Shown here piece after piece: positions 1 to 11,600 of a DNA stretch of 64,000 nucleotides. How positions within the stretch are numbered: the stretch's first letter is position 1; each line of letters opens with the position of its first letter. The notes under the pieces are model-generated. The model was given only the letters and a program-made list of their open reading frames with translations. It was not told the origin of the DNA and ran no database searches. Where the stretch lies: the NCBI GenBank assembly GCA_002964805.2, contig PUDQ02000016.1, positions 372,001 to 436,000 on the forward strand, given 5' to 3'. The position numbers and the translations under genes were made by a program. Source of the DNA: Trametes villosa (lineage: Eukaryota; Basidiomycota; Agaricomycetes; Polyporales; Polyporaceae).

Positions 1-538
1 GTAGCCTTAGTACCCTGTAGGGCTGAGTGCGAGAGTGAGTTGAACCTCCGGGTGTCCCGAGAGCGGGGAGCCCGGACAGCTCCGGTTCTGGTCAACCCAC
101 CCCTGTCAAGGGGGGCGTAAGACGGCGATGGCGCATGAAGGATAGTTGTCCGATCGTGGCTGGTGTACCCACACATCTTGCATCATAGCGCAGGGAATGC
201 AGCTTCTATGACAGCATATGCACCCCGTTCCTGGCGCGTGTGTGCGCGATGGGTATGCGTGGATGTTGAGAGGGTGCGGGATTGGACAGAAGATCGCCGT
301 GGTGCGCAAGGCGGGTCCGAATATATTAATGCGGCTGGATGCGATTGGAGAGAATTAGCATTGGAATCCTGTGGCAGGCGGCCGGTTAGCCGAAGCGTGA
401 CATGCATTATGATGCCGTCGTAAGTAAACAGGGAGTGCAGTACTCACATTCTAGCTTTTTGCCAACATGGTGGTTTCGCTGGTGAGCGAGTCTGAGCGAG
501 TCGTTGTCTGTCGTTGTCGTCGACTCCGGATCCGCGTC
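1..538. other. No recognisable gene
   Basis: Only short open frames lie here and none resembles a known family or shows paired splice sites that extend it. It is the left flank of the MITE that begins at 547. Confidence 0.5.
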
Positions 539-546
539 GGTGGCTG
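539..546 (+). repeat. Left target-site duplication GGTGGCTG
   Basis: This is identical to 1034-1041 and abuts the left terminal inverted repeat of the MITE. Confidence 0.75.
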
Positions 547-1033
547 AGGACCCAGGAAAGTACACCAAGAGCTCACATCCGATTTTGGTCCATTTTGGGG
601 CGTTTTCGGGGGTCCCAGATGGACCGGTTTTCGGGGATTTTCACGTATCCTGCGGCCTGCGGCGCCGGTTTCGGGGCTTCAGGGCATGTAACATCGCGTT
701 AGGCGCCCATTAAACGCGCAAAAAATCGCCTGCTTGAGAGCTCGATTCGGCCCCAAAAACCGTTTTCGCGACTACGCCGGCCGATAACAGCTATCCTCGC
801 CGTGAACGGCGCTCACCCGCCGGTTCCATCGGATAGGCCCCTCCCGGCGGGCCGAACCAGGCGTACTTTCGGGGGTCCGGCACATATCCCTCCGAGCTGA
901 CCCCGGTTTTCGGGATGCCAGAAGGGCCCCTCCGGGGCCCATTTTCGGGGGTTTGCATGTAACTTTTCGCCATTTTCGGGCCCGTTTTCGGGGATTCCGG
1001 GATGTGGGCTCTTGGTGGGTTTTCCTGGGTCCT
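547..1033. mobile_element. MITE with 34-bp TIRs and 8-bp target duplication, hAT-like
   Basis: The ends are inverted repeats: 547-580 matches the reverse complement of 1000-1033 at 30 of 34 positions, starting AGGACCCAGGAAA. The element is flanked by a perfect 8-bp direct repeat, GGTGGCTG, at 539-546 and 1034-1041. An 8-bp duplication is typical of the hAT superfamily (P elements also make 8 bp). At 487 bp with no transposase frame it is non-autonomous. The interior is rich in the motif TTTTCGGGG on the + strand. Confidence 0.8.
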
Positions 1034-1041
1034 GGTGGCTG
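1034..1041 (+). repeat. Right target-site duplication GGTGGCTG
   Basis: This is identical to 539-546 and abuts the right terminal inverted repeat of the MITE. Confidence 0.75.
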
Positions 1042-1869
1042 TGAGCGATGTGCCCGGAATATGCCGATTTCCCAAATGGGCTTGCTCGGAAATCCTCGAC
1101 CGCCGCGGCCGGGACAATCCAGCTCAGCCAGGCTCAGTCTCGATGGTCGGCGACCGCGTGTGCCTTCTCAAGCCGCTTCATATCCGAGGACTCTGCAAGG
1201 TCAACGATATGCCAGTGCTCTAATGTTAGTCGCAGATACATGCAAGAGGCCAAAAGAACATGTTGGCGGTCACTGGTGTACGGTACCGGTTGTACCAGAT
1301 GACCAGGCACCGTCGGTCTCCGGTGGTTCTTCACACAACTCCTTCCATTTCGATCTGATTAAACTTGTACCTCAGCCCTCGTATAGACGGTAATTCACCC
1401 CTGAGGCCTGGAGGACTGACGTTCGACGCACGGTCACTGGCAGAGCCATTCACGGCGGCCCCGATGCAACAGCCTCCCGCAGGATCCGCTACGGCAGTCA
1501 TCTGCGTTGAGTACACGAGGCGTGTCACGTCCTTATTGTCAGTTCTGTGCATTATAAGAGGGTTTCACAGGCAGGGAAGCGATGTCAACCACCGGCATCA
1601 CTGCCTCTGCAAGCTTTCTTCTCAGGCGCAATGACCTTCCGACCCTGGCCGCGAGGCTGGTTTACGAGCCTGGTTCCCGGTTCTCGCGGTTGGACGGGTA
1701 CCTGATTCATTGGTTAGCTTCTCCATTCATACGTTGACAGACGATGTGCACACACTTACGGCATCCATCGACCCTCTCTGCACGTCAGCGCACGCAACAA
1801 ACTGGCCGTGTCTGCTATCAGCTGAAGTGGACTGGGAAATATACATCCATTGCCTACCGCCGACCCAGG
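1042..1869. other. Intergenic, upstream region of the hydrophobin gene
   Basis: No gene is recognisable. The distal part borders the MITE and the proximal part leads into the TATA box of the hydrophobin gene. Open frames here are short and unlike known proteins. Confidence 0.5.
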
Positions 1870-1877
1870 TATAAAAG
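1870..1877 (+). promoter_or_regulatory. TATA box (TATAAAAG) of hydrophobin gene
   Basis: A canonical TATAAAAG lies 104 nt upstream of the hydrophobin ATG. The spacing fits a TATA-driven promoter with a short 5' leader, as is common for highly expressed hydrophobin genes. Confidence 0.7.
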
Positions 1878-1973
1878 TCCTTGTTCGAGCAGCCCTACTC
1901 CTTCCCCAAGGACGAGAATTTCTCTCCTGCTCACATCGCAAACACCCTCCCACTCTAGCCCTCATCATCGTAG

Positions 1974-2510
1974 ATGTTCTCCGCCCGCCTCCCCACCCTC
2001 GCCACCATCGCCTCCCTTGCGGTCCTTGCGGTCGCCACCCGCACGGGGGTGGAGCGTCGGAACGACCCTACGCCCACCGTCACCAAGACCATCACGGTCA
2101 CCGCCCCGGCGCCGACCGCCACCGGCGTTGGCTCTTGCGACACCGGCGCCATCCAGTGCTGCAACACCGTCCAGAAGGCAAGTGTCTTCATACACACCAG
2201 CGGAGCCGTGGCGCTGACTTCGCGCTCTCTGCATAGGCCTCCGACCCCGCTTCGACCGTGCTCTTGGGCCTGCTCGGCGTCGTCCTCCAGGGTGTCGACG
2301 CCCTCATCGGGCTCAACTGCTCCCCCCTCACCGTCGTCGGCGTGGGCTCCGGCAGCTCATGCAATGCCAACGTCGTGTGCTGCCAGAACAACAACATTGT
2401 GCGTCTTACTGGCAGTGCGATCCGGGTCTCCCGTAATGCTCGACTTACCTGGCGCCGGACTACTACAGGGCGGCTTGATCTCCGTCGGCTGCGCTCCGAT
2501 CATCCTCTGA
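1974..2510 (+). CDS. Class I hydrophobin
   Basis: Secreted surface-active protein that self-assembles at air-water interfaces on hyphae and fruiting structures. Three exons (1974-2177, 2237-2398, 2469-2510) give 135 aa. Residues 1-21 form a hydrophobic signal peptide, followed by a Thr/Pro-rich spacer. The eight-cysteine pattern is complete: C-X6-CC, then C-X13-C-X5-CC-X12-C, near the C-terminus ([25 protein letters not shown]). The last intron splits the stretch after the CC doublet. Intron 1 (2178-2236) has a GC donor, GCAAGT; the nearby GT alternative would break the frame. Inter-cysteine spacing and lack of a class II signature support class I. A TATA box precedes it. Confidence 0.95.
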   Translation: MFSARLPTLATIASLAVLAVATRTGVERRNDPTPTVTKTITVTAPAPTATGVGSCDTGAIQCCNTVQKASVFIHTSGAVALTSRSLHRPPTPLRPCSWACSASSSRVSTPSSGSTAPPSPSSAWAPAAHAMPTSCAARTTTLCVLLAVRSGSPVMLDLPGAGLLQGGLISVGCAPIIL

Positions 2511-3017
2511 AACCCGGAGCGGGAATCATCAAGGTGTCGAGGTGAGGAGGGCGGGGGGCAGATAGCACGTCTCGAGTATCGTCATCTAGCGGCTGCATTT
2601 GTGCCTAGCTAAGGATTCGCTTATAAGTGACATGTCCAACGCAACTTGGCTGAAGCGTGGAGCGCTACGAGGAAGTACTCGGGTTATAAGATCAATCACC
2701 TCCACGTTGCTATTCTCGGTAATTGATACATGGATCAACAACCCCATTTCTTAGAGGGTACTTGGAAATTTACCCACGAGAGTACTCCTGCAACACACAC
2801 AGCGGCGTGCTCCCGCAACGTATTGGGTCCAATATGTCGCAATACTTTCCGGATGGTTTGTACCGGCCATGTGCATTCGCGTATACGTACATATATACAG
2901 GTACTAAGTATACCCTGAGACCTGAAGCGCTTTCCCCTTACGCCCCGCAGGCAATCCTGGGGCTACTACAGCTATTCATACACACAAGTACTTTGTTACC
3001 TTCCGACACTCCCACTT
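2511..3017. other. Convergent intergenic region
   Basis: This separates the 3' ends of the hydrophobin gene (+) and the SAF1-like gene (-). It is relatively AT-rich and holds no recognisable gene; it presumably contains both 3' UTRs. Confidence 0.5.
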
Positions 3018-5291
3018 TCATATCCCACGCCCACGCATGATGCCGGCACGGGTCGCGCCTCGCCCCGCGAACCCAACGCGGAACGGCCCCATACCGCTCC
3101 CGACGCCATGCGGGAGTATGTGCACCATGCCCGGAAGGGGCTCCGCCTGCGGATTGCCCTGCCCAAGGCCGTCCTCCGTCGGGAACGCCCCGGGCATCTG
3201 CTCGCCGCCCTCTTCCTCATCGTCGTCGCCCTCTTCATCGGGCTGCCAACGCAGTTAGTTCGGGCAGCCTGTCCAGGGGAGAGTAGGAAAACAACGCACG
3301 TCGAGATCGATGACGAGCGCGCCCGTGTGCCAGCCCAGCGCGGCCGCAGCGAAGCAGTACTTCTCGCGGGGCCGCCGCTGGCCATGATCGAAGCGCACCT
3401 CCGCCGGCACCGCGACATCGGGCGGCGGGCGCGACAGCCCAAAGCGCGGGTGGATAGACGTGCGGAGCTGCTCATTGTCGGTGTACCCGCCGGGCTCGCC
3501 TACGGGGATGCGCGCGGGGTCCCCGAGGCCGAGCGCGCCCTTGGAGAACGCGCCCCAGGTGAGGAGCTGGCCGGTGCCGGTGAGCGCGCCGTAATGGTAG
3601 TCGCCGAGGACGACGGAGATGACCGCGCGGTTCTGCAGCTCGGGGATGATGGTGGGCGTGGCAGAGGTGGGGTCGTCGGCGGACGCTTTGCCCTTAAGGA
3701 CGACGGAGCTGGAGCCGGTTGAGTAGGCGAAGAAAGTTTGGAAAGAGCCGGAGATCTAAAGTACGCGAGTCAGCTGTGAAACTCAAGTGTGCAAGTGGAA
3801 GTGCGTACGTGGTTGATGTGCATCGTCACGGGAGGCGTGAGCTGCGGGGTCTCCCTACCGTCAACTGCACGATACACCGCATGCTCCTCAAGCTTCTCTA
3901 CGTCGCTGAAATAGGGTAGCTACCGGGATTAAATGCGCGTAAGTACTCCGCCCACAAAATCGTTACACAGTACCTACATATTCCCATCGGCCTTGCTGGT
4001 AGGTATCTTCACCACCCAACATGCCATAGCGCAGGACGTGGCCCTTGTTCGTCAAGCCGATGACACAGTTGTCGATCCCAGCAATCTTTACGAGTTTGGT
4101 CTCCTCGTTGAGCTGCTCTGGCAACAGGCCGGTCCTCCCGAGCTCCGGTAGATCGTGGGCAGGGATGGAAGGGAGCCGCACAGGGTCTGCGTCCCCCAAA
4201 ACCCACGAGTGGCAGGGGATAACCCGCGGGTCGTTCTCGTTCACGCGTGCCTTCGCAGCGCTATTCTGCGCCGCGTCCGCAAGATTGTTCAGCTCTTCGT
4301 CCTTCCGCTCGATGGCCCGCTTCATGTGCCCGCCGAATGGCCAGTACACAAGAACGTCTCCTGACTGAGTGAGGATAGTAGAGAAAGACCATCCACTCTC
4401 GACTTGTACTGGGGTTGTCTCCGGGGAAGACTTGTCGACGAGGTGAGACCCAAGGCGGAAAGGACGACCCCAAGTAGTGAAAGTCCAAACTTGGGAGGAG
4501 GCGTCAAGGCCCGTAGTATGCAAACGTCCGCAGCTGTAGAATGCGCAGTTAGGTGACGCCTCCTCGATGGTGCCACGGGTCTGCTAACCTTAAGCTGCGG
4601 AATTTGGAAGGCAGGTTGAGCTTCATCGGATGGTCCGCCCTCTGTCCAGGCTCCGCAAAGCCATCGCTCCGCAAGGCGAATGTCTCCCCGTTGAGTACAC
4701 CTGACGGTTTCCGGTTAGGCAGATAAACTCTTGGATAGATTGTCTTACTTACCCCACACATACACGTCTCCGCGCGAGTCGATAGCGTGGAAAGACCTGG
4801 TCATTTGACTTGAGTTTAATTCCCTAAGCGGATGTAGAGTACATATAACGTACATTCCACCTGCAACCAGGCTGACAATGCGGACGCCCGGGATATCTAA
4901 CCGGACGGGGTAGGGAACGCCATCCCTGACGGAAGTCTTGGGAGGATCGCTCAGCCCTAAACGACTCTGACTTTTCTCACTGTTCAAGAAGATCATGTTT
5001 GATCATTAAGCCTAGAATGAAGCTGGCGGGAACATACCCCCATACGAATAGTTGGGGATGGCTGAGCCGCTTGTACAGGAACTTCCAGCCAGTCTTGCGA
5101 GCGGTGTCCGATCCAGAGAAATTGAAGTCTTCTTGGATGCGCCGGTGCCAGTATACCTCATCGTTTGCAATATTATTGAAGAAGTGGTTCGTGGACCCTA
5201 GGTGTAAGAGATCTGCGACGGGTAGATGGGGGAATATGCCGTCGAGAAAGAGCTCGACGGGAAGGTCCGTGATAGAGCAGCGTGCAGCCAT
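3018..5291 (-). CDS. SAF1: F-box and RCC1-repeat protein, SAF1-like
   Basis: Predicted substrate receptor of an SCF ubiquitin ligase. Yeast Saf1 has the same architecture and targets adenine deaminase Aah1 on entry into quiescence. Exons 5038-5291, 4854-4979, 4753-4796, 4589-4700, 3978-4533, 3809-3919, 3300-3755 and 3018-3242 join without frame error to 627 aa, close to yeast Saf1 (about 637). The F-box is near residues 6-40 (DLPVELFLDGIFPHLPVADL). RCC1-type blades follow: LFVWG, HAIDSRGDVYVWG, SCGRLHTTGLD, a GWSFSTILTQSGDVLVYWP strand, IDNCVIGLTNKGHVLRYG and DYHYGALTGTGQLLTWG. The tail is acidic (DEEGDDDEEEGGE). An upstream in-frame ATG at 5450 exists, but 5291 places the F-box at the N-terminus. 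It is divergent from TOR. Confidence 0.92.
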
Positions 5292-5665
5292 GTCACCGCA
5301 CCGAGGAGTTATGTATGCTGGGTGGATGAGAGGATGGGTTAACGGCGCAGTATGTAGTCGTAGTCCGGAGTCAAGAGACGGAAGACTGCAATCATGATGC
5401 GCAGCGGACGAATAAGTGGGATTGTGGCGGAGGCGGAGAGTCGGCGACAACCGAGGCAGTCCGGATGACGTCGCGAGCAGCTGTGATTAGATCCCACCAC
5501 CATCCAATCTTATCGCCTCGCCCACGTGAGAGCGAACGCGTCTGCTACGCCGGTCAGTGTAGCTAGTTGTGTAGCTGTGCCGCGTCTGCTAGTAGAGGTT
5601 CCGCCCGACCGCCACCCCGCTGCCCAGTTTCCTCTTTGTCTGCCTGCTGATGCAGTAGCTCAGCA
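5292..5665. promoter_or_regulatory. Divergent promoter region SAF1-like / TOR
   Basis: 374 bp separate the start codons of the SAF1-like gene (-) and TOR (+), so both promoters and 5' leaders must lie here unless the first exons are longer than modelled. No clear TATA box is visible on either strand. Confidence 0.6.
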
Positions 5666-8600
5666 ATGGCGACCATTGCTTCCACCTCGCAGCAAGTCGA
5701 CGTCCTCGACCAGCTCTTTCAGGGCCTCAGGAGCAGAAGCCCCGACACTCAAGCTCAATCCGCTATTGAGCTGCAGCGTTATGTATGTATCCGCAACACG
5801 GAATCCATTCGCAGCGTCCACTGGTCATAACATCTCTTAGATCTCCAATACTGTCCCCGAACTATCGTCAGACGCTGCTTCGAAGCTATGGGAGGAGATC
5901 ATCAACAAAATCTTCGACCTCGTTCATAGCCAGACAACAGCAGAGAAGCTGGGCGGGATCTTGGCTATTGGTGCGTCTGTCGTTGCAGCTGCGCGGGCTC
6001 GCCTAATGCGCTTGCAGATCATCTCCTTAGGGTGGAAGGCGAGATTGACTCCAAGACAAACCTCTTCCGGCTGTACAACTATGTCAAAGCCCTCCTCCCC
6101 GACCCCGACGTCAATGTCATGCTCGCCGCCTCCAAGACGCTCGGCCAGATCGCAGAGATTAGCGGCCCTGCGTTCGGCGACTACTTCATGGACTTTGAAG
6201 TGCAGTCAGCCATCGCGTTACTCCAGGCGGACAAGCAGGAGCCCGGCAGATACGCTGGAGTTCTCATCTTGAAGGAGCTCGCGCGGAACAGCCCCACGTA
6301 CTTCCACTCCCACATTGGCCTCGTCTTCGACAAGATCCTCGTCCCGTTGCGGGACTCGCGGGTGATTGTCCGGGAGAGTGCAGCGGAGCTCCTTGCAGCT
6401 TGTCTAGAAATCATAACCCAGCGCGAGCGGCAGACTAGGAGCCCGTTCCTCCTGAAGATCCTGCAAGACGCGCAGATGGGGCTGAAGATGTCCCCGCCAG
6501 AGATCATACACGGCTCGCTCCTGACTTACCGAGAGCTCTTGCTGCACGGCGGCATGGTATGCACCCTCATATCTCCGAAGCGCGAACTGCGCGCTAACCT
6601 TTGCAACCTAGTTCATGAAGGAGAACTTCCTGGACGCCGCAGAACAGATCCTCTCGTTCAAGACACACAGAGACCCGCTTGTCCGGAAGATGGTCATCAC
6701 GCTCATCCCCACACTGGCCGTCTACGACACCTCCACGTTCTCAGAGCACTTTCTCCACAAGGCCATGGCTCACCTCTTGACCCAGCTCGAGAAGCCCGCC
6801 GAGCGCTCCGTAGCGTTCATTGCTATCGGGCATGTGGCAACCGCAGTCGGGAGCGATATGAAGCCGTTCCTGGAGTCTATCATGAGCCAGATCAAGCTGG
6901 GTTTGCAGGCGAGGGGGTAAGTGCAGCGCCCTTTCTACGGAGTGTGTGTGACCGATCAGAGAGTATAGGAAAAAGAACGCGCCCTCGGAGGAGCCGATGT
7001 TCCAATGTGTCGGCATGCTCGCCGCGGCGGTCGGTCCCAACCTCACCAAGCTGCTGCATGATCAACTAGATCTTATGTTCGCCTACGGGCTGAGCGAGCC
7101 TCTCCGTCAGGCGCTGGTGGCCATTGCGACACACATTCCTCCACTGTTGAAGACCATCCAAGGTGCGTACGGCTTGAAGCGGCTCCTGACGGGTCCATTC
7201 TCATCATTATGAACCAGACCGGTTGTTGGACACGCTGTCATACATCCTCAGCGGGCAGTCGTACAAACCACTAGGGGGACCGCCTTCGCTACTACGCGGT
7301 GACTCTGGCACAGCGAAGAAGGACAGTGTTCCTGCCGAGATAGCAAGCCTGCAGAAGACCCCCGAGACGCTCACGCTTGCTCTGACGACTCTCCACACGT
7401 TCGACTTCAGCGGTAGGTCGGAATACATGCTGCAGCGAGCATGTACTGACTGTTACTTTCAGGACATGTCCTGAACGAGTTCGTGCACGACTGCGCACTG
7501 CCGTACCTGGACTCGGACTTCCCTGAGGTGCGCCGCGCGGCCGCACTGACCTGCTGCCGGCTGTTTGTCCGCGACCCGATATGCTACCAAGCGAGCAACC
7601 ACTCGATTGAAATCATCAGCGACGTGATCGACAAGCTCTTGACGGTCGCAATAGCAGACCCCGGTATGTGCCTCTTATGCCCGTTCGCCGCAGGTACAAA
7701 TTCTAAGGAACTTCTGCAGATGCTAGCATCCGGCAGACAGTGCTGTCGTCCCTGCACGAGCGCTTCGACAAGCATCTTGCCCAGGCGGAGAATGTACGCT
7801 CGCTCTTCATCGCGGTGAACGACGAGGTCTTCGAGAATCGTGTCACCGCGGTCTCGTTGATTGGCCGGTTGGCCATGCATAACCCGGCCTATGTCATGCC
7901 TTCGCTGCGCAAAGCCCTCATTCAGCTTCTGACTGAGCTGGAGTACTCATCGGTCACGTACGTGTGCAGGCCGAATGTTGTGCAATATAGGTGCTGACAC
8001 GAACACTACAGGCGTAACCGGGAAGAGTGCACGCGTCTCCTGACACTGCTCGTCAACGCGACTCAGCGCCTCATCAAGCCGTATTCCATCCCCATGCTCC
8101 GCGTCCTCCTACCGAAGGCAAATGACTCGAACCCGATCGTGTCCGCCAACATCCTCATGTGCCTCGGCGAGCTCGCCTGCGTTGGTGGAGAGGACGTGCT
8201 GCCGCACGTATCCGACCTCATGCAGGTCATCATCTCCAAGCTCGCCGACCCGTCGCTGCAGCGGCGCGACGCCGCGTTGCACACGCTCGGCCAGCTGTGC
8301 TCGAGCACGGGCTATGTGATCCAGCCGCTGGTCGAGCACCCGCAGCTGCTGCAGATCCTGAGCCGGATCCTGCGCGCGGAGTCGAGCCAGGCGGTGCGGC
8401 GCGAGGTGATCAAGGTGCTCGGCATCCTGGGCGCGCTCGACCCGTACCGGCGCAAGACGAAGCCGGACGAGGACGCGGCGAGCGAGGCGTCGTCGAGCCT
8501 CGTGAGCACCGCGTCGCGGAACCTGACGGGCGCGTCGACGGCGTCGGACGACTACTACCAGACGGTCGCGATCAACGCGCTGCTGAACATCTTGAAGGAC

Positions 8601-11600
8601 CAGTCGCTGAGCAACCACCACTACAAGGTCATCGAGGCGATCATGTCCATCTTCAAGACGCAGGGCTTGAAATGCGTCACGTTCCTCCCGCAGGTGCGTC
8701 CAAGCTTGCCCACTTCAATGCATGTACATCGTCGGCTAACCTTCCGCTCAGATCATTCCTGCATTCACCTCGGTAGTTCGCACGTCCTCCTCTCGAACCC
8801 AGGTATACCACCTGGAGCAGCTCGCGATCCTTGTGGGGATCATCAGGCAACATGTGCGGAACCACACCACCGAGATCTTCAAGCTCGTGCAGGACCTCTG
8901 GGACAACTCCCCCCTCCAGCTCCCCCTCATGTCGCTCGTCGAGGCGCTCGGCAAGGCGCTCGACGCGGAGTTCAAGCCGTTCATCCCGATGATCCTGCCC
9001 CCGATCCTGAAGGTGTTCGAGGGCGAGCTGAACGAGCGCGCGGCGAGCACGCAGATCAAGATCTTCGACGCGTTCCTCACGTTCGGCGTGAACATCGAGG
9101 AGTACCTCCAGCTCGTGATCCCGCTGATCGTGAAGACGTACGAGCGCCAGGACGCGTCGACGCCGCTGCGTAAGAAGGCGATTCACACGATCGAGGGCCT
9201 GACAAGGCGCGTGAACTTCTCGGACCACGCGTCGCGCATCATCCACCCGCTCGTGCGCGTGCTGAACCAGCCGAACAACGAGCTGCGGATGGCGGTCTTG
9301 GACACTCTGTGTGCGCTCATGGTGCAGCTCGGGTCCGACTTTGCGATATTCCACCCTACGATCCGCAAGGTATGCCAAGGACTGCGTGGGGGGCATGCTC
9401 GTCTGCATGAGCTTATTGGTGGTTTGTAGACGATCATCCGGCACCGGATTTCTCATCTGCGGTATGAGAGTCTCGTGGACAAACTCCTGAAGGGAGAGCG
9501 GCTACCCCAAGAGACGTCCTCGCTTGGGTTGTACGTTCGCTCGCAATTAACGGTCGCTCACAATTACTCACCTCATGCCGTAGGGGGAGCGACATCGCGA
9601 AGACCACAGACTTCCAAGCACCGGCAGAGGCGACGAAGATGGCGGTCAACCAGCAGCACCTGAAGCAAGCGTGGGACGTCTCCTCCGTGGCCACGAAGGA
9701 GGACTGGATGGAGTGGATCCAGAAGCTGTCTGTTGAGTTCATGCGGGAGTCGCCGTCGCACGCTCTGCGCGCCTGCATGACCCTCGTCGACGTGCATACG
9801 CCTCTTGCGAAGGAGCTCTTCAACGCTGCCTTCGTTTCTTGTTGGGGAGAGTTGTACGATCAGTACCAGGTCAGCGACATACCTGCTTTCCTACCTTCAC
9901 TGCCTCTGATACACCATCGATTCATGTCTTCAGGAAGATCTGGTGAGGTCTATCGAGTTCGCAATCACTTCAAGCAGCGCACCATCGGAGCTCGTGCACC
10001 GGCTTCTGAACCTTGCTGAGTTCATGGAGCACGAGGAGAAGCCGCTGCCCATCGAGAACCGCACCCTAGGCGAGTACGCCATGAAGTTCCACGCGTACGC
10101 CAAGGCACTGCACTACAAGGAGCTCGAGTTCTTCAGCGAGACGTCGCCGACGATCATTGAGTCCCTCATCAGCATCAACTCGAAGCTCCAGCAGCACGAC
10201 GCCGCGTGGGGCACGCTCCTCATTGCGCGCGAGCAGTACGACGTCAGCAAGCACGAGGAGTGGTACGAGCGCCTCGGGCGCTGGCAGGAGGCGCTCGAGA
10301 CGTACGAGAAGCGCGCAGAGCAAGACCCCGGCGCGCCCGAGATCGCCATCGGGCGCATGAAGTGCCTGCACGCGCTCGGGGAGTGGGACCACCTCGCGAA
10401 GCAGATCGAGGAGAACTGGTCGAACGCGAACCTGGAGGACCGCAGGGAGATCGCGCCGATGGCGGCCGCGGCGGCGTGGGCGCTCAACGACTGGGAGTCG
10501 ATGGAGGACTACATCGCAACGATGAAGGCGGACTCGGCGGACCGGCCGTTCTACCGCGCGATCCTCGCCGTGCACCAGAACCAGTTCCCGAAGGCGATGA
10601 CACAGATCGCGAAGGCGCGCGACTTGCTTGATCCTGAGCTCACCTCCTTGGTCGGGGAGAGCTACGGCCGGTCATACAAGTGAGTGAGAGTATGCTCATG
10701 CGAGGCGCTCGATGGCTAACGGCTACGCAGCACTATGGTCCGCGCGCAGATGCTCTCCGAGTTGGAGGAGATCGTCAACTACAAGCAGTATGCCGACCAG
10801 CCGGAACGCCAGAGCTCGATGCGGAAGACCTGGATGAAGAGGTTGCAAGGGTGCCAGCCTGATGTCGAGGTCTGGCAACGCATCCTGCAAGTTCGTGCCT
10901 TGGTGCTCTCGCCCGAAGATGACCCGGTCATGTGGATCAAGTTCGCGAACCTCTGTCGCAAGTCGGACCGCATGTTCCTCGCTGAGAAGACGATTAACTC
11001 GTTGCTCTGGCCGGAGAGGGTAATTTGTGTATATTGCTATGCGCAACGGAGACGCTGACGTTTTCATAGCTCCTCCAGACACCGCATGCCCGTGCCCAAC
11101 AGTACTCCAAGGCACCGCCAATGGTCATCTACGCCCATCTGAAGTGCAACTGGGCCAAGGGAGAGCGGGAAGAGACGATAAACTACCTGCGCGACTTCTC
11201 CACCAAACTCTCCCGGGACATCCAGTCGGGCGCTACGATCCGGGCAGCCGGGGAACCTGCCGTGCACAGCAAGTTGGAAGAGCTGTCGCGCCTACTTGCT
11301 CGCTGCTACTTCAAGTTGGGCGAGTGGCAGTTTGCTCTCAAAGAAGAGTGGGACACGGTACGTACTCTCGGATTGTATGGTGGTTTCTCTGATTAACATG
11401 CATTTACAGCGGAACATCAAGGATATCCTGCAGTCGTACTACCTCGCGACACACTATGACCCCGGATGGTACAAGGCGTGGCATACGTGGGCGCTGGCCA
11501 ACTTCGACGTGGTCGGGTTCCTAGAGAACCAGCACTACAACAGAGTTGGCGAGGTCCCCGGCGAAGAGCTCACCGTGCATATCGTCTCTGCTGTCAATGG

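Noticed and set aside
2182..2236. GT donor inside GCAAGTGT as alternative hydrophobin splice site
   Set aside because: Shifts the frame and destroys the last five cysteines; the GC donor gives the full eight-cysteine pattern.
3108..3722. 204-aa open frame on the + strand
   Set aside because: It is the antisense shadow of the SAF1-like gene; the minus strand gives RCC1-type sequence with proper splice sites.
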